NCBI GenBank assembly: GCA_006739055.1 | Contig: AP019702.1 | Location: forward strand, 3,497,388-3,561,387 | Reading direction: 5' to 3' | DNA from: Allostella vacuolata | Lineage (GTDB): Bacteria; Pseudomonadota; Alphaproteobacteria; ATCC43930; Allostellaceae | DNA length: 64,000 bases | Shown: positions 8,491-15,998 of the stretch, piece by piece | Position numbering within the stretch: position 1 is the first letter of the stretch | How the letters are laid out: each line of letters begins with the position of its first letter | Position numbers and translations under genes: made by a program | The notes under the pieces: generated by a model | The model's database searches: none | The model's input: only the letters and a program-made list of their open reading frames with translations | Told to the model about the DNA's origin: nothing

Positions 8491-9250
8491 CGCAGTCGAA
8501 CAGCACATCATCCCCCATACGGAAGATGCGCGTCGGTGGACGCAGCGCCTCGGAAAGATTCACCAGCGGCGGCAGGGCCAGGGCCGGCCGGCCGGAGCCC
8601 AGGATCATCGGCGCGACCGCGATCTGCAACCGGTCGAGGCAGCCCTCGGTCAGGAAGCGCGAGACGGTGACGCCGCCGCCCTCGACGAAGATGCGCCGGC
8701 AGCCGCGCCGGCCCAGGACATCGATCACCGCGCGATAGTCGATCGTGTCGCCGCGGCGCGGCACGCCGATCACCGGCGCATCGCCGAGCATCGCCCGGTC
8801 GACCCGGTCCTCGGCGCACAGGACGACGGTCTCGGTCTCGCCGTCATGGAACAGGCGGTAGCGGTCGTCGAGCCGGCGCTCGGTATCGATGACCACCCGG
8901 ACCGGGTGCCGGCCCGGCACCCGCCGGACGGTCAGGCGCGGGTCGTCGTGGCGGACCGTGCCGGCGCCGACCACCACCGCACAGGCGAGCGCGCGCATGC
9001 GGTGCAGGTGGTCGAGGTTGGCCTGGCAGGTGATGTAGGTCGATTCGCCGGCATCGGTGGCGATGCGGCCGTCCAGGCTCTGGCCGAGATGGGCGAAGAC
9101 GGTCGGGCGCCCCTCCTCCAGGTCGAGGAACGGCCCATAGAGATCGAACAGCTCCGCGGAGGCGGGGTCGTCGCGAAAAGCCTCCGACGCCCAGCGCCGC
9201 TGCCCGGTCACATGGGCGCGCAGGGCGTCCCATGCGCGGGAGCCGTCCAC
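8471..9250 (-). CDS. Stand-alone RibD C-terminal-type (pyrimidine/pteridine) reductase
   Basis: A 259-residue protein built around the RibD_C / dihydrofolate-reductase-like reductase fold. Signatures: [12 protein letters not shown] at 53-64, [17 protein letters not shown] at 93-109, and [14 protein letters not shown] near 205-218. RibD reductases reduce the ribosyl side chain of a GTP-derived aminopyrimidine with NADPH. The deaminase half of RibD is missing and no other riboflavin gene is nearby, so it is unlikely to serve riboflavin synthesis. First gene of the operon. The start is uncertain: GTG at 9250 is given; TTG at 9277 is in frame. An AT-rich patch at 9337-9350 between this gene and phnE is the only promoter-like sequence I see. 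Confidence 0.75.
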   Translation of the reverse strand: MDGSRAWDALRAHVTGQRRWASEAFRDDPASAELFDLYGPFLDLEEGRPTVFAHLGQSLDGRIATDAGESTYITCQANLDHLHRMRALACAVVVGAGTVRHDDPRLTVRRVPGRHPVRVVIDTERRLDDRYRLFHDGETETVVLCAEDRVDRAMLGDAPVIGVPRRGDTIDYRAVIDVLGRRGCRRIFVEGGGVTVSRFLTEGCLDRLQIAVAPMILGSGRPALALPPLVNLSEALRPPTRIFRMGDDVLFDCDVRPRA

Positions 9251-9390
9251 AGTCTCGGCCGGGTCAGGAGGCGGCAAGGAGGGTTCACGGCTCCGCTGGC
9301 ACCGGGACCGGGAGCGGCCCTCGGAAAGGCATATGCTAGCAAAATAGGCCGCGGCCCGGCAGATGGAAGCCCTCGCGTGCCGCCAAACGC

Positions 9391-10290
9391 TCAGACCGGC
9401 GCCACGCGGCTGCCGACGATCCGCGTCCGCAGCTGGGTCGAAAGGACGTCGATCAGCGCCACCGTGGCCAGGATGATCAGGATCAGGAACGAGACATGCT
9501 GCCATTCCAGCGTGCGGATCTGCTCGGCCAGATGCAGCCCGATCCCGCCCGCGCCGACGATGCCGATGATCGTCGCCGACCGGGTGTTCGATTCGAAATA
9601 GTACAGGACCTGGCTCAGCATCACCGGCAGGACCTGGGGCAGGATCCCGAAACGGATCTGGTGCAACCGGCCGCCGCCCGACGCGATGACTCCTTCGCCC
9701 GGCCGGCGGTCGGCGGCCTCGATCGCCTCGGAGAACAGCTTGCCGAACGTGCCCATGTCCGAGGACATGATGGCCAGCACGCCGGCGAAAGGCCCGAGCC
9801 CGACGACGTTGATCCAGATCAGCGCCCAGATCAGCGTGTCGACCCCGCGCACCGTGTCGAGCCCGCGGCGCGCCAGGAAATGGACGACCCGCTGCGCCAC
9901 CACGTTCTTGGCCGCGACGAAGCCGATCGGCACCGCCAGCAGGGCCGCCACCAGGGTGCCGAGAAAGGCGATGGCCACTGTCTCGGCCAGCGCCTGGAGG
10001 TAGATCTGGAGCTTGGCGACCGTGCCGAAGTCGGGCGGCACCATCAGCACGACGAAGGTGCCGAGCTGGCCCACGCCGCGCAGCATGCGCTCGGGCGAGA
10101 AGCCGACCCACCACAGGCCGACGAACATCAGCAGCACCGGGGCGGCGGCCATGGCGAACATGGCCGCCCGGCGCGCGGGCGCCGCCTCGAAGACGTGCGG
10201 GTGGCGGCCGCGGAGTACGTCCATGCGGTCGGCCGCCTCGCGGCGGAGGGCGACGCTGCCGGCCGATGCCGGCTGCGGGGTGCGGCTCAT
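9391..10290 (-). CDS. phnE: Phosphonate ABC transporter permease (second PhnE)
   Basis: A 299-residue inner-membrane permease of the BPD_transp_1 type found in phosphonate/phosphite/phosphate-analogue importers. About six transmembrane helices are visible, beginning at residue ~45, and the EAA loop for ATPase contact reads IRFGILPQVLPVMLSQ, followed by the PhnE-typical VGAGGIGL. ATG at 10290 overlaps the stop of the first permease (ATGA), so the two are translationally coupled and probably form the heterodimeric channel. Transported substrate cannot be told from the permease. It is the last gene of the phnCDEE unit; 140 bp separate it from the following RibD-like gene. Confidence 0.9.
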   Translation of the reverse strand: MSRTPQPASAGSVALRREAADRMDVLRGRHPHVFEAAPARRAAMFAMAAAPVLLMFVGLWWVGFSPERMLRGVGQLGTFVVLMVPPDFGTVAKLQIYLQALAETVAIAFLGTLVAALLAVPIGFVAAKNVVAQRVVHFLARRGLDTVRGVDTLIWALIWINVVGLGPFAGVLAIMSSDMGTFGKLFSEAIEAADRRPGEGVIASGGGRLHQIRFGILPQVLPVMLSQVLYYFESNTRSATIIGIVGAGGIGLHLAEQIRTLEWQHVSFLILIILATVALIDVLSTQLRTRIVGSRVAPV

Positions 10291-11183
10291 CGCGATCGCT
10301 CCAGTCCGATCAGGCGGTGGCGCAGACGCTCGGTCCCGAGGTCGATCAGGATCACGGTGGCGACGATCAGCAGCAGGATGGCCGAGACGTCGGCATAGTA
10401 GAATTTGCGGATCGCCTCGATCAGGTCCTGGCCGATGCCGCCCGCGCCGACGAAACCCATGACGGAAGCGCCGCGGACGTTGACCTCGAACCGGAGCAGC
10501 GCGTAGCTGGCGAAATTCGGCAGGACCTGGGGCACGACGGCGAAGCGCATCGCCGCGATCCAGTTGGCGCCGCCGGCCGTCGCCCCCTCGACCGGCCCCA
10601 TGTCGGCATTCTCGACCACCTCGGCGAAGAGCTTGCCCAGCGCGCCTGTGGTGTGGATGGCGATCGCCATGACGCCCGGCAGCGGGCCCAGCCCGAAGGC
10701 GATCACGAAGACCAGGGCGAACACCAGCTCCGGCACGGTGCGGCAGAATTCGAGGTAGCGCTTGGCGAGGAAGCGGGCGACCGGCCAGCGCCCCACATTG
10801 CGGGCCGCCAGGAAGCACAGGCCGAACGCGCCGACGAAGCCCAGCGCCGTGCCGACATAGGCGACCAGCAGCGTCTCGGCCAGCAGCCGCAGCCACTTGA
10901 CGATGCCCCAGTACCATTCGCCGACATCGAGCAGGACCGAACGGCCGGCCAGGTCGCCCGCGTCGAACACGAACAGGCGGCCGACATAGACCGGCAGCCG
11001 ATCGAAATTCGCCGCCAGCCGGGCCAGGTCGACCTCGGCCACCAGGGCGGAAACCAGGATCGCCAGGACCAGGATGACCCCGCCCAGGATGGTCTGCCGC
11101 CGGCGGGCGCTCACCGCCGCGTCATAGGCCAGGCGCAGCGGCGCCAGCGTGCGGTCGGGCAGGCGTTGGGTGGTCTGGTGCAT
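10287..11183 (-). CDS. phnE: Phosphonate ABC transporter permease (first PhnE)
   Basis: A 298-residue permease with a single N-terminal helix at about 31-50, a periplasmic segment (about 55-100) and a five-helix core. The ATPase-coupling loop reads MRFAVVPQVLPNFASY and the family mark VGAGGIGQDL follows. It resembles its downstream neighbour, suggesting an ancestral duplication with heterodimer formation. ATG at 11183 has AGGA close upstream. Between it and phnD lies a GC-rich hairpin (11215-11247) that may lower expression of the permeases relative to the binding protein. Confidence 0.9.
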   Translation of the reverse strand: MHQTTQRLPDRTLAPLRLAYDAAVSARRRQTILGGVILVLAILVSALVAEVDLARLAANFDRLPVYVGRLFVFDAGDLAGRSVLLDVGEWYWGIVKWLRLLAETLLVAYVGTALGFVGAFGLCFLAARNVGRWPVARFLAKRYLEFCRTVPELVFALVFVIAFGLGPLPGVMAIAIHTTGALGKLFAEVVENADMGPVEGATAGGANWIAAMRFAVVPQVLPNFASYALLRFEVNVRGASVMGFVGAGGIGQDLIEAIRKFYYADVSAILLLIVATVILIDLGTERLRHRLIGLERSR

Positions 11184-11214
11184 GGGGATCCTGTGCCGGG
11201 ACCGGGCGGCAAGA

Positions 11215-11247
11215 GGGCCGCGACCGCCGTCGGGCGGGCCGCGGCCC
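11215..11247 (-). terminator. Intercistronic hairpin between phnD and phnE
   Basis: GGGCCGCG at 11215-11222 is complementary to CGCGGCCC at 11240-11247, giving an 8-bp GC stem with a 17-nt loop in the 82-bp gap between phnD and the first phnE. There is no U-tract, so it is more likely an RNA-stabilising or attenuating hairpin than a strong terminator. Confidence 0.4.
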
Positions 11248-11265
11248 CTTATGCCGCGAGTGCCG

Positions 11266-12180
11266 CTAGCTGGCGCGGCGCTTGCGCAGGTTGTCGACGA
11301 ACTTGTTCAGCTCGACGATCGGCTCGTAGTCCTTGTGGGTGGTCGGCTTCCAGATCTGCTGCTGGCCGTCCGTCAGCTTCTTGAACGCCTCCGGGTCCTT
11401 CTTCTCGACCGAGAAGAAGGCGTCGCGGATCGCCGCCTTCAGGTCGGCCGGCATGTCGGAGAGGTAGGCGACCGGCGAATTCACGATCTGGTCGGACTTG
11501 AAGATGATGCGGAAGTCCGAATACTTGGCCATGGACTTGCGGTCCATGCGCATCAGGTTCGATTCCTTCTCGTCGTTCCACCAGTTGGCGGCGACGTCGA
11601 CGGTGCCCTGCTGCAGGGCGATGATCGCGTTCTCATGGCTGCCGGTATAGACGACCCGGCCGAAGAACCGGTCCGGATCGATCTTCATCTTGTCGAGCGC
11701 GAAGCGCGGCACGTTGTTGCCCGAGGTCGAGTTGGGGTCGACCAGGCCGAGGTTCTTGCCCTTCAGATCCTCGATCTTCTGATAGGGGCTGTCCTTCTTC
11801 ACATAGAAGACCGAGTAGTAGCCGGTCGAGCCGTCGGCGTTCACCTGCATGGCGAACGGCTCCACCTTGGCGCCGGTCATGTAGGCGCGGGCATAGGAGG
11901 CCGGCCCGTACTGGGCGATGTGGATGTTGCCGGCCTTCTGGCCCTCGATCACCGCCGCATAGTCGTTGGCGATGCGCAGCGTGACCTTGGTGCCGAGCTC
12001 GCGCGCCAGATAGTCGGTGAACTTGGCGTAGCGGCCGGTCGTGCCGGACGCGTTCTCGTCGGGAACGGAGGCCAGCACCAGCTCAGGGTACTTGGCTTTC
12101 CAGCCCTGGGCCTGGGCGGCGGTGGCCGTGGCGGCGATGGCGACGGCCGCGAGGCCGGTCAGGACAGTGCGCCTCAACAT
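11266..12180 (-). CDS. phnD: Phosphonate/phosphite-type periplasmic substrate-binding protein
   Basis: A 304-residue periplasmic binding protein of the PhnD family. The N-terminus is a Sec signal peptide (LRRTVLTGLAAVAIAA...) with cleavage expected after AQA near residue 25. Family features include PDENASGTTGRYAKFTDYL near 37-55 and STSGNNVPRFAL near 150-161, the phosphonate-binding Ser/Thr loop. ATG at 12180 is chosen over a longer frame because AGGAGA lies seven bases upstream. It captures an oxyanion such as a phosphonate, phosphite or phosphate ester; which one is unknown, since no C-P lyase, phosphonatase or PtxD gene is in the window. Confidence 0.88.
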   Translation of the reverse strand: MLRRTVLTGLAAVAIAATATAAQAQGWKAKYPELVLASVPDENASGTTGRYAKFTDYLARELGTKVTLRIANDYAAVIEGQKAGNIHIAQYGPASYARAYMTGAKVEPFAMQVNADGSTGYYSVFYVKKDSPYQKIEDLKGKNLGLVDPNSTSGNNVPRFALDKMKIDPDRFFGRVVYTGSHENAIIALQQGTVDVAANWWNDEKESNLMRMDRKSMAKYSDFRIIFKSDQIVNSPVAYLSDMPADLKAAIRDAFFSVEKKDPEAFKKLTDGQQQIWKPTTHKDYEPIVELNKFVDNLRKRRAS

Positions 12181-12214
12181 GAAGATTCTCCTGGTGGGGG
12201 ATCGATAGGCGGGT

Positions 12215-13024
12215 TCAGGCGGTGGCGGGCACCGCACCGCCGAGGCCGGGCCGCTCGCGGCCGGCCTCGGGGCCGTCCATGACGTCGCCCGCCTCCAGCC
12301 CGTAGAGCTCGCGGGCCACGTCCTCGGTCAGGGCCGAGGGCACGTCGTCGAAGACGATCTGGCCGGCGGCCATGCCGATCAGCCGGTCGCAGTAGCCGCG
12401 GGCGAGGTCGAGGGAATGCAGGTTCACCATCACGGTGATGCCGTAATGGCGGTTGATGCGCTGGATCGCATCCATGACGATCCGGGTGTTGCGCGGGTCG
12501 AGCGAGGCGACCGGCTCGTCGGCGAGCAGGATCCGCGGCTCCTGCACCAGCGCGCGGGCGATGGCGACCCGCTGCTGCTGCCCGCCCGACAGGCTGTCGG
12601 CGCGCTGGGCGGCCAGCTGGCCGATGTCGAACTGCTCCAGCGCCGACAGGGCGATGGCCTTGTCCTCGGCCGGCCACAACCGCAGCAGGCTGCGATGCAT
12701 CGGGATATGGTTGAGCCGGCCGATCAGCACGTTGGTCAGCACGTCGAGGCGGCCGACCAGGTTGAACTGCTGGAACACCATGGCGCAGGTCTGCCGCCAG
12801 TCGCGCAAGGCCGTCCCGCGCAGGACCGAAACTTCGTGGCCGTCATGGAGGATGCGGCCGGCCGACGGATCGACCAAGCGGTTGATCATGCGCAGGAGGG
12901 TCGACTTGCCGGCGCCGGACCGGCCGATCACGCCGACGAACTGGCCGTCCGGCACCTGGATGTCCGCCCCGGCCACCGCCCAGCGATCGCCGAAGCGCTT
13001 TCCCACCCCTTGCAGATCGAGCAT
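12215..13024 (-). CDS. phnC: Phosphonate import ATP-binding protein
   Basis: A 269-residue ABC ATPase. Walker [10 protein letters not shown] is near residues 34-42, Q-loop [12 protein letters not shown] near 85-96, signature [15 protein letters not shown] near 145-160, Walker B ILLADEP, and H-loop HSLDLA. The segment [17 protein letters not shown] is typical of PhnC. ATG at 13024 gives a normal family length; upstream GTG and TTG codons are in frame. It is the first gene of phnCDEE, lying 34 bp upstream of phnD, and powers import through the two permeases. It follows the hybrid kinase gene in the same direction after 114 bp. Confidence 0.9.
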   Translation of the reverse strand: MLDLQGVGKRFGDRWAVAGADIQVPDGQFVGVIGRSGAGKSTLLRMINRLVDPSAGRILHDGHEVSVLRGTALRDWRQTCAMVFQQFNLVGRLDVLTNVLIGRLNHIPMHRSLLRLWPAEDKAIALSALEQFDIGQLAAQRADSLSGGQQQRVAIARALVQEPRILLADEPVASLDPRNTRIVMDAIQRINRHYGITVMVNLHSLDLARGYCDRLIGMAAGQIVFDDVPSALTEDVARELYGLEAGDVMDGPEAGRERPGLGGAVPATA

Positions 13025-13138
13025 GCTGCACCGCACCAATTCTGTTCCGCGGCAAGCTGCCAGGATGCGGTGACAGGTTGATGAATACGCCGTGACAGTC
13101 GGGCGACCGCCCGGGCGAGCAGGCAGCCGCGCGCCGCT

Positions 13139-15544
13139 TCAGGCGAGCGCCGCGCGCACCTTCTGCGCCAGCTCGGCGTCGCTGTAGGGTTTGGCGACGA
13201 TGCGCTCCTCGGCGATGTCGGCGAGCGCGCCCAGGTCGGCGAAGCCGGTGATGAACATGATCGCCAGCTCCGGCCGGCGCAGCTGGGCCTCGCGCGCCAC
13301 CTCCGCCCCGTTCATGCCGGGCATCGCATAGTCGAGCAGCAGCAGGTCGAGCGGGCGGCCGTCCGACAGCATCTCCAGGGCGGCACCGCCGCTGCCGGCC
13401 TCGAGCACCTGGTAGCCGAGTTCGCGCAGGCGCGCCCCGGTGACCTCGCGGACGTCGGCATCGTCGTCGACGACCAGGATCGTGCGTCCCGCGCCGGTGC
13501 CGTCGGCCCGCGCATCGGGCGGGCGGGCGGCAGCGTGCACGGCATCGCCATCGGCCCTCGGCAGATAGACGCAGACCGTGGTGCCTTCGCCCTCGCGGGT
13601 GTCGATGCGCACGCCGCCGCCCGACTGCTTGGCGAAGCCGTAGACCTGGGCCAGGCCCAGTCCCGACCCCTCGCCCACCTTCTTCGTCGTGAAGAAGGGC
13701 TCGAACGCCTTGGCCAGCACCGCGTCCGACATCCCGGTGCCGGTATCGGTAACCGACAGGACGACATACTCGCCGGCCGCCGGCTCCTCCGGACGGCGAC
13801 CCGTGCCGGTCAGGACGATGTTGGCGGTCTCGATGGTCAGGCGGCCGCCCACCTGCATGGCATCGCGGGCGTTGATGGCGAGGTTGAGGATGATCAGCTC
13901 GATCTGGGTCGGGTCCACCAGCGCCGGCCACAGGTCCGGGGCCAGCGCCCGGTGCAGCTGGACGCTGCCGCCGAGCGTGCTCTGCAGCAACTCGCGCATG
14001 CCCTCGACCGTCTCGTTGAGGTCGGTCGGCTTCGGCTCCAGCCGCTGCCGGCGGGAGAAGGACAGGAGCTGGTTGGTCAGCTTCGCGCCCCGCTCGGCGG
14101 CCGTGCGCATGTGACCCAGCCGGCGGTGAAGCTGCTCGCTGGCGCCGGGCCGGTCCAGGATGCGTTCGGCAAAGCCGATATTGCCGAGGATGATGGTCAG
14201 CAGGTTGTTGAAGTCGTGGGCGACGCCCGACGTCAGCTGGCCCACCGCCTCCAGCCGCTGCATCTGGCGCAACGTCGCCTCGATCCGCTCGCGCTCCTCG
14301 ATCTGGGCCAGGAGCTGGCGATTGGCGGCGGCGAGCTCGCTGGTCGCGTGCTTCTCCTCCGTCACGTCGCGGCCGACGGCGTAGATCAGGTCGTTGGCCG
14401 GTACCGCCGTCCAGGCGATCCAGCGATAGGCGCCGTCGCGGCGGCGATAGCGGTTCTCGAACCGCTCGATGCGGCCGCTTTCGCGCATCGTATCGATCAC
14501 CGACGCGGCCAGGGGCCGGTCGTCGGGATGGACCAGGTCGACGAGCCGCCCGGCCATGAGCTCCTCCTCGCGCCAGCCGAGCGTCTCCTGCCAGGCCGGG
14601 TTGAGGGCGACCGGGGCGGTGTCGAGCCGCTTCACGACCATCAGGTCACGCGACAGGCGCCAGGCCCTGTCCCGCTCGTGGGTCCGCTCCTCGACACGCG
14701 CCTCCAGCGCCTCGTTGAGGCGGCGCAGCCCGGCCTCGGTGCGCTTGCGTTCGGTCACGTCCTGGACGACGCCGATGACCCGCGTGCAGACGCCGTTCTC
14801 GAAGAAGGCCCGGCCATGGGTGGCGACCCACCGCTCGGCGCCGATCGGGCGCTCGGTGCGGTGCTCCTCGACCACCTCGCCCCGGCCGGCCGGGTCGGTC
14901 GCGGCCAGGATCGCGGAACGGAAAGTCGCCCGGTCGCCCGGATGGCAGCCGGCGACGAAATCCTCGAAGCCGATGTCGGCATCGGTCAGGATCCCGAACA
15001 GGGTCCGGCAGCGGCGGTCGCAGGCCATGCGGCCAGTCGCCGGCTCGAGGTCCCACAGGCCAAGCCGCGCAGCGTCGACGGCGAGACGCAACCCGACCTC
15101 GCTGGCACGGAGCGCCATCTCCGCCCGCCGCCGCTCGTTGCGCTCGCGCGCCTCCATCAGCGCCCGTTCGACGGCGGCCGGCAGGCGATGGAGGTTGCGC
15201 TTCATCACATAGTCGGTCGCCCCCTGCTTCAGGGCGTCGGTCGCGAACTCCTCGCCGACGATGCCCGAGACGAAGAGGAACGGCACGTCCGGCAGCCGGG
15301 TCCGCGCCAGCCCGAGCGCCTGCAGCCCGTCGAATCCGGGCAGGAGGTAGTCGGCCAGGATGATGTCGATCCCGCCGGCATCGAGCGCGGCCACGAACGC
15401 CTCGCGATCAGCGACATGGATGACCGAGAAGGATGCGTCGCCGGCATCGAGGTAGCTGCGGGCGAGCTCCGCATCGATCTGGCTGTCCTCCAGCAGGAGG
15501 ACGGTGACGGGCCTGTCGTCACCCGGCGGCAGCGTGGCCGCCAC
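13139..15544 (-). CDS. Hybrid histidine kinase: REC-PAS-PAS-HisKA-HATPase-REC
   Basis: An 801-residue soluble hybrid kinase. Domains in order: receiver at about 14-130 (phospho-Asp in LADYLLPGFDG), PAS about 150-270, PAS about 290-400 after a coiled coil, HisKA with SGVAHDFNNLL near 440-450, HATPase with INARDAMQ, DTGTGMS and GSGLGLAQVYG, and a C-terminal receiver at about 680-800 (LLLLDYAMPGMNG). No membrane segment is seen. GTG at 15544 begins one base after the stop of the response regulator gene and has GGGAG five bases upstream, so it is coupled to it. Third gene of the bacteriophytochrome operon, hence a likely member of a light-responsive phosphorelay. The output is unknown, since no DNA-binding domain occurs in the three proteins. 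Confidence 0.88.
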   Translation of the reverse strand: MAATLPPGDDRPVTVLLLEDSQIDAELARSYLDAGDASFSVIHVADREAFVAALDAGGIDIILADYLLPGFDGLQALGLARTRLPDVPFLFVSGIVGEEFATDALKQGATDYVMKRNLHRLPAAVERALMEARERNERRRAEMALRASEVGLRLAVDAARLGLWDLEPATGRMACDRRCRTLFGILTDADIGFEDFVAGCHPGDRATFRSAILAATDPAGRGEVVEEHRTERPIGAERWVATHGRAFFENGVCTRVIGVVQDVTERKRTEAGLRRLNEALEARVEERTHERDRAWRLSRDLMVVKRLDTAPVALNPAWQETLGWREEELMAGRLVDLVHPDDRPLAASVIDTMRESGRIERFENRYRRRDGAYRWIAWTAVPANDLIYAVGRDVTEEKHATSELAAANRQLLAQIEERERIEATLRQMQRLEAVGQLTSGVAHDFNNLLTIILGNIGFAERILDRPGASEQLHRRLGHMRTAAERGAKLTNQLLSFSRRQRLEPKPTDLNETVEGMRELLQSTLGGSVQLHRALAPDLWPALVDPTQIELIILNLAINARDAMQVGGRLTIETANIVLTGTGRRPEEPAAGEYVVLSVTDTGTGMSDAVLAKAFEPFFTTKKVGEGSGLGLAQVYGFAKQSGGGVRIDTREGEGTTVCVYLPRADGDAVHAAARPPDARADGTGAGRTILVVDDDADVREVTGARLRELGYQVLEAGSGGAALEMLSDGRPLDLLLLDYAMPGMNGAEVAREAQLRRPELAIMFITGFADLGALADIAEERIVAKPYSDAELAQKVRAALA

Positions 15545-15545
15545 G

Positions 15546-15998
15546 TCAGCTCCCGCGCCGCGGCAGCGGCGGCGGCTCGTTGAGGATGGCCCAGAACATG
15601 CCCAGATCCTGGATCGCCTCGTGGAATTCGTTGAAATTCACGGGCTTCACGACGAAGGCGTTGACGCCCAGCTCGTAGCTGCGGACCAGATCGCGCTCCT
15701 CGCGCGAGGAGGTCAGCATGACGACGGGAATCCGCCGGCGATCGGGATCGAGCTTGACCTGCTCCAGGACCTCGAGCCCGTCCACCTTGGGCAGCTTGAG
15801 GTCGAGCAGGACGACCGCCGGATCGCCCGGGTCGCGGCTGGCATACTCGTTGCGGCCGTGCAGGTAGTCCAGGGCCTCGGCCCCGTCGCGAACCACGACG
15901 ATTTCATTCGCCAGGTTGCATTTGGCCAGCGCCGCCAGGGTCAGCTCGAGATCCCTGGGATTATCTTCGACCAGAAGGATAGGTCTAAGATCGGACAA
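15546..15998 (-). CDS. Single-domain response regulator (Rcp1-like)
   Basis: A 150-residue lone receiver domain of the Rcp1/phytochrome-partner type. Acidic pocket residues are in LLVEDNPRDLEL near 8-19, the phospho-acceptor in VVLLDLKLPKVDG near 62-74, the conserved Thr/Ser in VVMLTSSREERD and the Lys in FVVKPVNFNEF. The DPAVVLLDLKLP block and the long beta4-alpha4 region match partners of phytochrome kinases. TTG at 15998 is preferred to the longer frame (to 16085) because AGGAGGAG lies a few bases upstream and the start overlaps the kinase stop by 14 bp. It should take phosphate from the phytochrome kinase and may pass it to the hybrid kinase. Confidence 0.85.
   Translation of the reverse strand: MSDLRPILLVEDNPRDLELTLAALAKCNLANEIVVVRDGAEALDYLHGRNEYASRDPGDPAVVLLDLKLPKVDGLEVLEQVKLDPDRRRIPVVMLTSSREERDLVRSYELGVNAFVVKPVNFNEFHEAIQDLGMFWAILNEPPPLPRRGS

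Noticed and set aside
9391-13024. Including phnCDEE in the same operon as the pteridine-fold genes
   Set aside because: 140 bp with an AT-rich, promoter-like patch separate phnE from the RibD-like gene, while genes within each group overlap or are close. Joint transcription is possible but not supported.
13535-15583. A 682-codon plus-strand open frame opposite the hybrid kinase
   Set aside because: The minus-strand frame has all kinase and receiver motifs; the plus-strand translation has none and no ribosome binding site.
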